Shown: piece by piece, positions 54,344 through 63,932 of the stretch
How the letters are laid out: every line of letters starts with the position of its first letter
Position numbering within the stretch: position 1 is the first letter of the stretch
Source: Enterococcus_G camelliae
Lineage (GTDB): Bacteria > Bacillota > Bacilli > Lactobacillales > Enterococcaceae
Assembly (NCBI RefSeq): GCF_042685105.1
Contig: NZ_JBHUMO010000056.1
Location: 62,001-126,000 of the forward strand
DNA: 64,000 bases
Direction of reading: 5' to 3'
The notes under the pieces: generated by a model
What the model saw: the letters and a program-made list of their open reading frames with translations, nothing else
Database searches by the model: none
Told to the model about the DNA's origin: nothing
Program-made: the position numbers and the translations under genes

Positions 54344-55099
54344 ATGAATCAATTATTTATGACCTTTTTGGTGTATTCGGTGATTGGGTGGATCTGGGAG
54401 ACGTTTTATTGTTCCATCAAAGACCACAAGTTTGTTTATCGGGGCTTTTTATTAGGTCCTTATTGCCCAGTCTATGGGTTTGGTGTTGTTACGGTACTGG
54501 TACTTGTCCCGCATCATGCTGGGACAATGCTCAACTTGTATTTTAATATCGTGGTGATTGTGACAATCATTGAATTTGTGACCAGTTGGCTATTGGAAAA
54601 ACTATTCAACATGAAGTTATGGGATTATACACATGTGCCATTAAATATTGAAGGTCGGGTTGCGGTGCCGGTCTCTTTCTTCTGGGGAATTGGTTGTCTG
54701 CTACTAATCAAAGTGATTAATCCCGTTATTCAGTCAGCCATCCAACAGTTTTTATATCAGACGAGTCAATATGGGGGCATCGTTCTCGCTGTGCTATTCT
54801 TCGGCGACGCTGCCACAACGTTCCTATTTACGTTGACGACCAAAAAAGAAGTCGAGGCAGCCATTGATGAATCGGATAAAGAGAATGCGGCTATCAAAGA
54901 ATTTCGTTGGAAGCAATTGATTACCAATCACGAATCTTCTCATAATCGGAATCGGGTGCTCCAATTGTTGTCTTCACAACGGAAAAAATGGCGCCATCGG
55001 AATTTAAGTCGGATCGTGAAAAACTATCCGAATATTCGTTTTAAAAAGCGACGGTTGGTAAAAACAATGAACCAAGAATGGGAAGGAGGAAAGAAATAA
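54344..55099 (+). CDS. Putative ABC_trans_CmpB-family membrane protein
   Basis: 251 residues. Five or so membrane helices lie in the first 165 residues, with family hallmarks YSVIGWIWETFY, RGFLLGPYCPVYGFG and LEKLFNMKLWDYTHVPLNIEGRV. A charged cytosolic tail of about 85 residues follows. Databases call this family putative ABC transporter permease, but no transport role is proven. Its stop codon directly abuts the next start. Confidence 0.78.
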   Translation: MNQLFMTFLVYSVIGWIWETFYCSIKDHKFVYRGFLLGPYCPVYGFGVVTVLVLVPHHAGTMLNLYFNIVVIVTIIEFVTSWLLEKLFNMKLWDYTHVPLNIEGRVAVPVSFFWGIGCLLLIKVINPVIQSAIQQFLYQTSQYGGIVLAVLFFGDAATTFLFTLTTKKEVEAAIDESDKENAAIKEFRWKQLITNHESSHNRNRVLQLLSSQRKKWRHRNLSRIVKNYPNIRFKKRRLVKTMNQEWEGGKK

Positions 55100-56044
55100 A
55101 TGAAACAACAACATTGGCTTACGTCCTCGGATCAATCCCATCAACTAAAAGTAAACTACTGGTTGCCAACCGAAAAACCCAAAGCGGTTATTCAGTTGGT
55201 TCACGGGATGGTGGAACACATCGACCGCTATGATTCCTTTGCCAAATTTTTAAATGCTCAAGGCTATGCGGTTATTGGTCATGATCATCTTGGACATGGA
55301 GATTCAATCGATAATGTGGGGGAATACGGTTACTTTGCTGAGCAAAAGGGGTACCGTTACCTTATTACAGATGTCAAACGAATCGAGGAGCAGTGGCGCA
55401 CAAAATTTCCTGAGGTTCCCTATTTTCTATTGGGGCATAGCATGGGCTCGTTGGTTGTCCGAGATGTCTTAATCGAATATCCTACTGAAAGGTTGCAAGG
55501 AGCCATTATGATGGGGACTGCGTATGAATCCTTGCTGAAAATGAACGTGGCACTACTAGTTAGCCGCGCTTTTATTCGGTTTCGAGGCAAGCGTTATCGC
55601 TCGACCTTTTTGGACAATTTGGCTTTCAATGGATTTAATCGTCATATTCATTCTGCACGGACATCAAAGGATTGGCTCTCACGTGATGAAGACCAGGTGG
55701 ATGCTTATATCCAAGACCCAAAAAATCAGTTTACCTTTACAACCCAAGCATACCAAGATCTTTTTTATTTAACAAAAGAAGCGAGCTCACCCAAAAAATT
55801 AAATCAAATTGATCCTAGACTGCCTCTTTTAGTTATTTCTGGTGAGGAGGATCCTGTTGGGCGCTATGGAAAAGGTGTGATTGCTTGTGCGCAACAATTG
55901 GCTAAAAATGGCAATCCAGTCACCCTAGAGCTGATGGCTGAAGGAAGACATGAATTATTAAATGAACAAAATGCAAAAACGGTGTATCAGTTATTGGTTA
56001 ACTGGCTACGGAAATACGAAAAAACGAGTACTGACAGGAAATGA
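55100..56044 (+). CDS. Alpha/beta hydrolase, monoacylglycerol lipase / lysophospholipase type
   Basis: 314 residues. HGMVEHIDRY forms the oxyanion region, the nucleophile elbow is GHSMGS (about 115), the acid is Asp in GEEDPVG and the His is in GRHELLNE. This is the Hydrolase_4 family, which acts on lysophospholipids or monoacylglycerols. A GGAGG site inside the preceding gene end serves the ATG, giving tight coupling with the membrane protein. Confidence 0.87.
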   Translation: MKQQHWLTSSDQSHQLKVNYWLPTEKPKAVIQLVHGMVEHIDRYDSFAKFLNAQGYAVIGHDHLGHGDSIDNVGEYGYFAEQKGYRYLITDVKRIEEQWRTKFPEVPYFLLGHSMGSLVVRDVLIEYPTERLQGAIMMGTAYESLLKMNVALLVSRAFIRFRGKRYRSTFLDNLAFNGFNRHIHSARTSKDWLSRDEDQVDAYIQDPKNQFTFTTQAYQDLFYLTKEASSPKKLNQIDPRLPLLVISGEEDPVGRYGKGVIACAQQLAKNGNPVTLELMAEGRHELLNEQNAKTVYQLLVNWLRKYEKTSTDRK

Positions 56045-56114
56045 TTCATACAGCATAATTACCAGAAAATTAATAATTATTAGACAAATGAGTCGATTGG
56101 AAAGTTGGTAGCAA

Positions 56115-56600
56115 GTGGAGAAAGAATCGTTTATTCGAAAAATGAATGCCAAGCATTTAGTAATGTTGTCCCTCGATGGTGTAATTGGAACGGGTATTTT
56201 CCTGAGCTCCAGTTACCTCATTCAAACGGCAGGGCAATGGGAACAATCATTGCCTACATTGTGGGGGCTTGCCTTGTGACATTGGTGATGATGTGTCTAG
56301 GTGAACTGTCTGTACATGAACCTCATACGAGTTCATTTCATAATTATGCAACGAAGTATATACATCCAAGTGTGGGATTTGTGGTGGCGTGGTTGTATTG
56401 GCTAACTTGGACCGTTGCGCTCGGCTCCCAGCTTGTAACGATGGCAATCTTGATGCAACGGTGGTTTACAGGCATTCCACTATGGATTTAGTGTGCACTA
56501 TTTATGGTCATTCTATTTGTGGCTAATGTGATTGACATCAAATGGTTTGCTTTTGTTATTATCAATTTTTCTATCCTAAAAAAAATAAAGACAAAGGAGT
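56115..56600 (+). pseudogene. mmuP: S-methylmethionine permease MmuP remnant
   Basis: An amino-acid/polyamine/organocation permease start: MNAKHLVMLSLDGVIGTGIFLSSSYLIQTAG. At about 56235 one base is missing; adding it gives AGPMGTIIAYIVGACLV in frame. The frame then meets TAG at 56489-56491, where the context (WI-stop-CALFMVILF) suggests a Trp codon. Only about the first 155 codons remain before unrelated sequence, so two thirds of the gene are deleted. The identity is set by this start and by the mmuM gene next to it. Confidence 0.82.
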
Positions 56601-56631
56601 ATCATCAATGATTGGTTGATGAGTGATTGAT

Positions 56632-57552
56632 ATGAATGCATTTCAAGCGTGGCAATCCAAACAGTCGTGTATTATTCTTGACGGAGCGATGTCAACACGG
56701 TTAGAAGAGCTTGGCTTAGATTTAAATGATCCTTTGTGGACAGCCAAAGCCTTGCTACAGGATCCTGAAAAAATCTATCAAGTCCATCTTGATTATTTTA
56801 ATGCTGGAGCAAACATTGCGATTACCAACAGCTACCAAGCATCGATGGCTAGCTTTAAAAAAATGGGATTATCAATCGAAGAGGGTCGCGCATTGGTGCA
56901 ACAATCGGTTGAGTTGGCAAAATAAGCAAGAGAGGCCAGTAAGACAAAACAAGCAAAGTGGATTGCAGGCTCAGTTGGTCCTTATGGGGCTTATTTAGCC
57001 GATGGTTCGGAATACAAAGGGAATTACGGTCAGACTCCAAGCGAACTGGCCGCATTTCACGAGGAACGGTTGGCAGTATTAGCCAACTCAGGAATTGATT
57101 TATTCGCTTGTGCAACGATGCCCGATATTCTCGAAATTGATACCCTGCGAACCTTGTTAAATCAGTATACAGAAATCCCAGCATGGTTCACTGTTACAAT
57201 GAAAGATCCTAGCCATCTAAGTGATGGCACTGCGCTAAAAGAATTTCAAGAGCGCATGGAACAGAGTCCGACCGTTTTTGCTTATGGTGTCAATTGTTTA
57301 AAACCGGAGTGGGTAGAGGAAGTTATTGCCCAATTAGCAGAGTGCCATTCAAAGCCATTTGTGGTTTACCCTAACTCTGGAGAAACCTATGATGCAACCT
57401 CAAAAACGTGGACACACAGTGGAAATCACGCACAATGGTTTTCGACGGAAGCCGTTGGATGGAATCAAATGGGGGCGCAATTGATTGGGGGCTGTTGTTG
57501 TACCTCTGTGCCGGAAATTCAACAACTTGTTAAGCAGTTTTCAAAAAAATAA
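56632..57552 (+). pseudogene. mmuM: Homocysteine S-methyltransferase MmuM with internal stop
   Basis: 306 codons at full family length. The zinc-binding GGCCCTSVPEI near the C-terminus and VNCLKPEWVEEV are intact, and the N-terminus has ILDGAMSTRLEELG. A single TAA at 56923-56925 interrupts the frame after VELAK; both sides are otherwise well preserved. The upstream AAAGGAG-ATG at 56608 is in frame but followed by TGA TGA. MmuM would make methionine from homocysteine and S-methylmethionine; with mmuP also broken, the pathway looks lost. Confidence 0.88.
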
Positions 57553-57561
57553 AAAAAACAC

Positions 57562-57590
57562 TTGTAAATAATGACAAGTATCGGTACACT
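57562..57590 (+). promoter_or_regulatory. Promoter of the ABC exporter leader
   Basis: TTGTAA (57562-57567) and TACACT (57585-57590), 17 bp apart. The transcript would have a leader of about 260 nt before the first exporter gene. Confidence 0.6.
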
Positions 57591-57635
57591 ATGACATGTA
57601 GTTAAGAAAAATTTAAGAAAGAGAGGGAATGTGTG

Positions 57636-57716
57636 ATGAATAACAGAAAACAAAACAAGCAAAACACCAATTTCATATCATCAACAAAATTAATCCCTTC
57701 TCTGGATTCTATTTAG
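57636..57716 (+). CDS. Candidate 26-residue leader peptide
   Basis: ATG at 57636 with AGAGAGGGA upstream, 26 codons, stop TAG at 57714. The peptide is polar and Asn/Gln/Lys-rich in the first half. It precedes a terminator hairpin and a drug-exporter-type ABC pair, like BmrB before bmrCD, where ribosome stalling by antibiotics prevents termination. It could instead be a chance frame or gene remnant. Confidence 0.4.
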   Translation: MNNRKQNKQNTNFISSTKLIPSLDSI

Positions 57717-57750
57717 CGTATCTTTAGCAATTATTCCATACGTATAACTA

Positions 57751-57787
57751 GGCTCTGTTCTGATGAAAAAAGGGACAGGGCTTTTTT
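57751..57787 (+). terminator. Leader terminator / attenuator before ABC exporter
   Basis: GCTCTGTTC (57752-57760) pairs with GGACAGGGC (57773-57781), including G-U pairs, then six T. It lies between the leader peptide and the first exporter gene, so transcription must pass it. Confidence 0.65.
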
Positions 57788-57858
57788 GCGCGCTTTTTAG
57801 ACAGAGAAGGCAAAAAGAAAAAAGAGTTTCCAATGAAAACTCAACAAAAGGAGAGCAC

Positions 57859-59607
57859 ATGAATTATATTTTAAAGCAGTTATGGAGTTATTTTTACGCA
57901 CATAAAAAACGATACGTCATTGTCCTCGTGTTTATGTTGGTAGCCAGTGCAATGTACGTGGCACCAACCTATATTATTCGGTTATTTGTGGATGCGATTA
58001 TTGAAAAAAAATTAACAAGTAGCATGTTAATCCAATACATAGGCCTTTTTGGCGGAGCCATTTTGCTTGCCTATGTGACGGAATTTGTATGGACGTATAA
58101 TTTATTTATTGGTTCGTATGATATTCAGCGTAATTTACGCGGAGAGTTAATGGCTCATTTCTTAAAAATGGGGGCTCCGTTTTATCATCGCTTTCGCACG
58201 GGAGATTTGATGACTCGCTCAAGTGATGATGTGCAGGTCATGGGTATGACTGTTGGCTATGGTCTAATGGTTTTTTTGAACACGAGTCTGTACCTTGGAT
58301 TTATTGTTTTGATGATGGCCTGGAGCGTTTCTTGGCAATTGACCTTGATTGCACTCATTCCCATGCCGCTCTTAGCGTATTTTATTTTTAAATGGGGATC
58401 AGAAGTGGATGCTGCTTTTACAGATGCACAAAATTCTGTTTCGGATATGAACAGCGAAGTATTGGAGATTATTGACGGCATCCGCGTGGTACGCGCCTTT
58501 GGATTGGAAGAAGCTACGACTGTTCAATTTGAAAAACAGACAGAGCAAACGAAAGAAAAAAATGACCGCGTCTCCGAAATTGATGCACGCTTTACACCAC
58601 TGATTACCATTGTTTTGGCTATCAGTTTTGTAATCAGTTTTGGGTTTGGTGCATTACTAGTTGTCCGTCAAGCCATTTCGATTGGGGCAATGGTTTCCTT
58701 TCAAGTTTATCTGACCATGGTCGTTTGGCCGATGATTTCTGCAGGCGATTTGGTGAATGTCATGCAACAAGGAGCGGCATCTTGGCGGCGGATTAACGAA
58801 GTGCTGCAAACGGGAGATGGCGTGGAAAAAGAAGGAACCGTCGAAGCAAACACATTTGAAAGTCTGGCACTGCAGCAGTTTCATTTTAAATACCCAGACA
58901 CTCAACGCATGGTGCTATCAGGAGTAGACTTAACGGTACGACGGGGGGAAGTCATCGGGATAGTCGGCAAAACGGGTAGCGGCAAAACAACTATTTTGCG
59001 GCAGTTTGGTCATCGCTATCCATACTCCAATGAAGTTCCTCAATTAAATGGTCAACCACTGACGGCATACACGACGCAATCTGTACGGACGCAACTTGCG
59101 GAAGTACCGCAAGAGCACACCCTTTTTTCTCGTACAATTCGCGAAAATCTCCTATTTGGAGACAATCAGGCCACAGATGAACAACTATGGCAAGCATTGG
59201 AGATGGCATGCCTGGCTGAAGATATTCGTCGGATGCCCGAGCAATTAGCTACGCTAGTTGGGGAAAAAGGGGTCTCGTTGTCGGGCGGTCAAAAACAACG
59301 CCTTTCGTTAGCCAGAGCCTTTTTAAGAAAGAGTCCCGTTTTATTATTGGATGATGCCTTGTCCGCAGTCGATGCGAAAACGGAACAAGCCATTATTGAA
59401 AATTTACAAAATCAGTCCGTTACGGATACATTGTTGATTGTGACACATCGTCTTTCTGCCATTACCACTGCGTCTCAAGTCATCGTGTTGGATGAAGGAA
59501 AAGTAGTTCAACGTGGCACGCACGCAAGTTTAATTCAAGAACCAGGATGGTATCAAGAACAATACTATCATCAACAAATAAAGGAGGATGAGGCTACTCA
59601 TGCTTAA
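57859..59607 (+). CDS. Heterodimeric ABC multidrug exporter subunit, EfrA/BmrC-like
   Basis: 582 residues: six membrane helices (about 1-310) then the ATPase. Walker A GKTGSGKT is at about residue 373, signature LSGGQKQR, and Walker B LLLDDALSAVD has Asp where the catalytic Glu normally stands. This is the degenerate-site subunit of a heterodimer such as BmrC or LmrC. ATG 57859 follows AAGGAG; the frame is open back to 57763 through the terminator, without a ribosome site. Probable drug or lipid export. Confidence 0.88.
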   Translation: MNYILKQLWSYFYAHKKRYVIVLVFMLVASAMYVAPTYIIRLFVDAIIEKKLTSSMLIQYIGLFGGAILLAYVTEFVWTYNLFIGSYDIQRNLRGELMAHFLKMGAPFYHRFRTGDLMTRSSDDVQVMGMTVGYGLMVFLNTSLYLGFIVLMMAWSVSWQLTLIALIPMPLLAYFIFKWGSEVDAAFTDAQNSVSDMNSEVLEIIDGIRVVRAFGLEEATTVQFEKQTEQTKEKNDRVSEIDARFTPLITIVLAISFVISFGFGALLVVRQAISIGAMVSFQVYLTMVVWPMISAGDLVNVMQQGAASWRRINEVLQTGDGVEKEGTVEANTFESLALQQFHFKYPDTQRMVLSGVDLTVRRGEVIGIVGKTGSGKTTILRQFGHRYPYSNEVPQLNGQPLTAYTTQSVRTQLAEVPQEHTLFSRTIRENLLFGDNQATDEQLWQALEMACLAEDIRRMPEQLATLVGEKGVSLSGGQKQRLSLARAFLRKSPVLLLDDALSAVDAKTEQAIIENLQNQSVTDTLLIVTHRLSAITTASQVIVLDEGKVVQRGTHASLIQEPGWYQEQYYHQQIKEDEATHA

Positions 59608-61348
59608 GACGATTTATCGCCTATTAAACTATGTACGTTTTTATAAGCAACGCTTTATCATTGGGGCAAGTTTATTAATCGTGGCGACCAGCTTGGAATT
59701 GTACTCCCCAATGTTGGCCAAACGTTTAATCGACCAAGTATTAACCCCCGCTTTTGAAACCGGGGTCTTAAACAAAGAATGGTTAATTCTATTATTAATG
59801 AGTTATCTATTACTGAACAGTGTCGGTTCTTTATTAAAATATATGAGTTTATTGCTTTTAAGAAAAATGTCCAACCGCATTGTCAAACAAATGCGCAATG
59901 AACTTTTCAATCATATGCATCAATTACCGGTGTCCTATTTTGACCAAATTCCAGCTGGTAAAGTTGTTGCCCGGATTACCAATGATACAGAAGCTTTGCG
60001 TGGAAATTTTTATGTCAATGTGATTAGCAATATGCTAAGCAATGCGATTCAAATTGTCGGGGCTTTTATCGCCCTCATGTTGTTGGATAAGCGTGTGGGT
60101 CTAGCGATGTTAATCCTAATGCCTATTTTGATCTTTTGGCAAAAACAGTACACGAAGTATGCATCAAAGTACAATTTAGCCATGCGGGAATACATCTCTC
60201 AAATCAGTGGGCAATTGAATGAATTTGTCCAAGGAATGGCGATTGTTCAAGCCTTTCAACGGGAAAAACAATTGTTGCAAGAATTTAAGGAGACGGTCCA
60301 AAAATGGTTTGAGATGGGGAGAAAATATTTGTTACTTGACTCCATCGTTGCATGGGGATTCGCGAATCTATTAAGAAACCTAACAATGCTCATCGTGTTG
60401 TCGTTGGCATCTTATCAATTTTTGGGTGGAAAAATGGCATTGTCAGCCGGTTTGCTATACGTGTTTATTGATTATATCAATCGTTTATTTGATCCGATTG
60501 ACGGCTTTATTCAAACAATGGCCAATATTCAGCAATCACTCGCTGCGGGCCAACGAATTTTTGAATTTGCTGATCAAGCAGTGGAATCACAAGAATCACC
60601 AGAATTGACAATGGGGGCAGGCGATGTCCGGTTTCAACATGTGTCATTTGGTTATTTGCCAGAGCAATTGGTTTTAAAAGATATCAGTTTTCATGCGACG
60701 CCAGGCGAAACAGTGGCCCTTGTCGGTCATACTGGCTCCGGAAAATCGAGTATTTTGAATCTGCTGTTCCGATTTTATGATCCACAAGAAGGTTCGATTG
60801 TGATTGATGGTCAGACGATTGAGGATTATAGTCGCCAAAGTGTCCGCGAAGGAATGGCCATCGTTTTACAAGATCCGTATCTTTTTTCTGGAACGATTGC
60901 AAGCAACATTGGGATGAACCGACCAGATATTACCGACGAGATGATTATTGATGCCATGAGACAAGTTGGTGCAGACTACCTTCTGGATCGCTACGAAGAA
61001 GGAATTCATCACCCTGTGGTTGAAAAAGGCAATGAATTCTCAAGTGGAGAGCGCCAATTAATCAGTTTTGCACGGGCTTTGGTTGTGAATCCCAAAATTC
61101 TCATTTTGGACGAGGCAACTAGCCATGTCGACACTGAAACGGAAACCATTATTCAAAAAGCGATGAATGTCCTGAAAAAAGGTCGTACGACGTTTATGAT
61201 TGCCCATCGTTTGTCGACAATCAAAGAAGCCAATCAAATTTTGGTTCTGGATCAAGGAGCAATCGTTGAGCAAGGCAATCATCACTCGTTGATTGCGCAA
61301 GCGGGGATTTATCATCAAATGTATCAAATGCAAGCAGAACAACTATAA
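59600..61348 (+). CDS. Heterodimeric ABC multidrug exporter subunit, EfrB/BmrD-like
   Basis: 582 residues with the same layout. Walker A GHTGSGKSS is at about residue 380, and Walker B is ILILDEATSHVD with the catalytic Glu present. The signature is altered to SSGERQ instead of SGGQ/SGGER. With the first subunit this gives one normal and one degenerate ATP site, as in BmrCD/EfrAB-type exporters. It overlaps the first gene by 8 bp; AAGGAGG lies 12 nt before ATG 59600. Confidence 0.88.
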   Translation: MLKTIYRLLNYVRFYKQRFIIGASLLIVATSLELYSPMLAKRLIDQVLTPAFETGVLNKEWLILLLMSYLLLNSVGSLLKYMSLLLLRKMSNRIVKQMRNELFNHMHQLPVSYFDQIPAGKVVARITNDTEALRGNFYVNVISNMLSNAIQIVGAFIALMLLDKRVGLAMLILMPILIFWQKQYTKYASKYNLAMREYISQISGQLNEFVQGMAIVQAFQREKQLLQEFKETVQKWFEMGRKYLLLDSIVAWGFANLLRNLTMLIVLSLASYQFLGGKMALSAGLLYVFIDYINRLFDPIDGFIQTMANIQQSLAAGQRIFEFADQAVESQESPELTMGAGDVRFQHVSFGYLPEQLVLKDISFHATPGETVALVGHTGSGKSSILNLLFRFYDPQEGSIVIDGQTIEDYSRQSVREGMAIVLQDPYLFSGTIASNIGMNRPDITDEMIIDAMRQVGADYLLDRYEEGIHHPVVEKGNEFSSGERQLISFARALVVNPKILILDEATSHVDTETETIIQKAMNVLKKGRTTFMIAHRLSTIKEANQILVLDQGAIVEQGNHHSLIAQAGIYHQMYQMQAEQL

Positions 61349-61353
61349 TCAAG

Positions 61354-61401
61354 AACTCACTCTTAGCGATAAGGAAAATCTATCACTAAGAGTGAGTTTT
61401 T
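61354..61401 (+). terminator. Terminator after ABC exporter pair
   Basis: AACTCACTCTTAG (61354-61366) pairs with CTAAGAGTGAGTT (61386-61398), then T. Confidence 0.88.
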
Positions 61402-61487
61402 CATATACATTTTTCAAGTTTTGTATTAAACTAACAACAATATGAGAAAATAATGAGATAATGAAGTGAGAAAAGGATGAATGGGGA

Positions 61488-62198
61488 ATGAAAAGGCCAG
61501 TAATCGGAATTGCAGCAAACGAAATTCAAAATTCAGGAGAAGTATTGCATGAATTACCGATAATCTACACACCAATCGGCTATGTGAAAGCTGTCCAAAA
61601 GGCTGGAGCACTCGCGCTCGTATTGCCAATTAGCGAAAAAGAGGCAGCCAAAGAATACATTCATCAAATTGATAAATTGGTGTTAGCAGGTGGTCAAAAT
61701 GTGGCGACGAAGTTTTACGGACAACCATTAGCTACCGAGCAAGATTATAGCTTTTTAGCGCGTGATGAATTTGAATTGGCATTAATTGATGAGGCACTTC
61801 GACAAAAGAAGCCGATTTTTGCAGTTTGTCGAGGAATGCAATTACTCAATGTCGCATTTGGTGGGGATTTGCAACAAAAGATTGATGAAAGCAACGGCAC
61901 TCGCCACATGCAAGCACCCATTCCTCGAGAAATCCCGACACATGCCATCCAGACCTTGGAAGATAGTATGTTACAGTCACTTTATGGAAGTCGAAACAAA
62001 GTGAACTCATTTCACCACCAAGCCATAAATCGTTTGGCAAGTAATTTTACAGCGACTGCTTGGAGCCCGGATAATATTATTGAAGGGATCGAGGATACCC
62101 AGCATAAAATCCTTGCTGTCCAATGGCACCCAGATTTTGCTTATGAGGCTTTGGTGCAAGAGATGGGGATTTTTCAATACGTAGTGAATCACTTATAG
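61488..62198 (+). CDS. Class I glutamine-amidotransferase-like hydrolase (peptidase C26, PuuD-like)
   Basis: 236 residues. The nucleophile Cys is in FAVCRGMQLLNVAFGG (about 118), and the His-x-Glu partner region is VQWHPDF near residue 220. The N-terminal PVIGIAANE and LVLAGGQNVATKFYG fit gamma-glutamyl-gamma-aminobutyrate hydrolases. It may split gamma-glutamyl amides. It lies 30 bp before an oligopeptide-binding lipoprotein gene, suggesting that the pair takes up and cleaves gamma-glutamyl peptides; that is inference. Confidence 0.85.
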   Translation: MKRPVIGIAANEIQNSGEVLHELPIIYTPIGYVKAVQKAGALALVLPISEKEAAKEYIHQIDKLVLAGGQNVATKFYGQPLATEQDYSFLARDEFELALIDEALRQKKPIFAVCRGMQLLNVAFGGDLQQKIDESNGTRHMQAPIPREIPTHAIQTLEDSMLQSLYGSRNKVNSFHHQAINRLASNFTATAWSPDNIIEGIEDTQHKILAVQWHPDFAYEALVQEMGIFQYVVNHL

Positions 62199-62228
62199 AA
62201 AGTTGGAAAAGAAAAAGGGGGAAAAAGA

Positions 62229-63872
62229 ATGAAGAAACGCGTAGTGGGTTATTTAGCAATTGCAGCCTTGGTTTTGGCTGCCTGCTCAACAACAGGAAAG
62301 AAAGACAGCTCAGGGGATACCGGAAGCGGCAGCAGTACAACTAAGCAAGTCATCGAGGTTTCCACACCAGGAGAACTTTCGACTTTAGACAGTGGACAAT
62401 ACAGTGATGTAAACAGCTCTGATATGATTGGTCAACTGACAGAAGGCCTTTATCGAACCGACAAAGATGGAAATCCAGAACTAGCAATTGCTTCCGAAAA
62501 ACCGACTGTTAGCGAGGATGGCCTAAGCTATACGTTTAAATTGCGGGATGCCAAATGGAGCAATGGCGATGAGGTGACCGCAGCTGACTTTGTCTATGCC
62601 TATCAATATGTTGTTGACCCAACCAATGCTTCAAGCAGTAGCAACCGGATGGATATCTTTAAGAATGCTAGCAAGATTCGGCAAGGGCAAGCCGCAGTAG
62701 AGACACTTGGGGTCAAAGCCATTGATAAGCATACCTTGCAAATCGATTTAGAAAGCCCAATTACTTATTTGGATCAAATATTAGTTGGGACACCCTTTAT
62801 GCCCAAAAATGCAGCTTTTGCCAAAGAGAAAGGCAAATCTTATGGAACAAGTGCTGAAAATTTCGTTGGGAATGGTCCCTTTAAAATTGAAGGTTGGACA
62901 GGTGCTAATGAATCTTGGAAGCTAGTGAAAAACAAAACCTACTGGGATGCAGCAAATGTGAAATTAAAAGAAATTGATGTTCAAGTGGTCAAAGAAACAG
63001 GAACTGGGGTCAATCTTTTTGAAACCAATGCGCTAGACTACACAACATTAACAGATACGTACGCACAGCAATACAAAAACAATCAATTAGCACATTACGT
63101 ACCAAAAGCACTAGTTGGCTATATCAGCGCCAATCAAAAGCGCGAGGTAACTGGTAATTTAAATGTTCGGCAAGCAATCTTACAAGCGATTGATAAAAAA
63201 TCATTTGCAGAAAATATCTTAGGCGATGGTTCGACCGCATTGAATGGTTTCGTTCCTAGTAATTTTGCCAAAGATCCAAAAACGGGAGAAGATTTCCGCA
63301 AAGAAAATGGTGACTTGCTTCCATTTGATGTTAAAAAAGCACAGGCTTCTTGGGCGAAAGCCAAAGAAGAGCTAGGCAAAGATCAAATCACACTTGAATT
63401 ATTATCGTCTGACACGGCCTCATCCAAGAAGACAGTCGAATTTATTCAAGGGCAATTGGAACAAAATTTACCAGGGCTAAAGGTCAATCTAAAGTCGGTT
63501 CCCTTGCAAAATCGATTGGATTTACAAACAGCTGGCGATTTTGATTTAGTATTTGGAACATGGACACCAGACTACGCAGATCCAATTAATTTCTTGGAAT
63601 TTTATGATTCTAAAGGTGGATTGAATACTTCCGGTTATGCCAGTGCCACTTACGATCAAGGCTTGGAAAAAGCACGCACGACCTTAGCCAATGATTCTGA
63701 AGCAAGATGGCAAGAGCTCCTAGCATTGGAAAAACAACTTGTCGAAACGGATACGGCTGTTTTGCCACTCTATCAAGGAGCAGTTGCTTATTTGCAATCG
63801 GAACGTCTGCAAAATCTACAAATTTTCCCATTTGGTCGAACAGTCTCCTATCGTTTGGCATCGGTGAAATAA
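62229..63872 (+). CDS. Oligopeptide-binding lipoprotein, third OppA-type protein
   Basis: 547 residues, SBP family 5. The lipobox is LAAC, followed by a Ser/Gly linker. Blocks include LRDAKWSNGDEVTAADFVYAYQYVVDP and DLVFGTWTPDYADPINFLEF. It is clearly diverged from the two oppA copies at 7051 and 8810, and no permease or ATPase follows, so it may feed the OppBCDF complex encoded at 10970. AAGGGGG upstream. Intact. Confidence 0.9.
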   Translation: MKKRVVGYLAIAALVLAACSTTGKKDSSGDTGSGSSTTKQVIEVSTPGELSTLDSGQYSDVNSSDMIGQLTEGLYRTDKDGNPELAIASEKPTVSEDGLSYTFKLRDAKWSNGDEVTAADFVYAYQYVVDPTNASSSSNRMDIFKNASKIRQGQAAVETLGVKAIDKHTLQIDLESPITYLDQILVGTPFMPKNAAFAKEKGKSYGTSAENFVGNGPFKIEGWTGANESWKLVKNKTYWDAANVKLKEIDVQVVKETGTGVNLFETNALDYTTLTDTYAQQYKNNQLAHYVPKALVGYISANQKREVTGNLNVRQAILQAIDKKSFAENILGDGSTALNGFVPSNFAKDPKTGEDFRKENGDLLPFDVKKAQASWAKAKEELGKDQITLELLSSDTASSKKTVEFIQGQLEQNLPGLKVNLKSVPLQNRLDLQTAGDFDLVFGTWTPDYADPINFLEFYDSKGGLNTSGYASATYDQGLEKARTTLANDSEARWQELLALEKQLVETDTAVLPLYQGAVAYLQSERLQNLQIFPFGRTVSYRLASVK

Positions 63873-63888
63873 CGTAACAGCATAGCTA

Positions 63889-63932
63889 AAAAAGAGGACT
63901 GAGTCAGTAGTACATGACTTAGTCCTCTTTTT
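63889..63932 (+). terminator. Terminator after third oppA-type gene
   Basis: AAAGAGGACT-AGTCA pairs with TGACT-AGTCCTCTTT, then T. The last 68 bases of the window show nothing further. Confidence 0.88.

Noticed and set aside
56337..56345. Another exact copy of the nine-base TldR guide, on the minus strand inside the mmuP remnant
   Set aside because: The preceding bases on that strand are TGCAT, not T-rich TAM-like, and the site is inside a pseudogene. It is most simply a chance match, and shows that nine bases alone are weak evidence.
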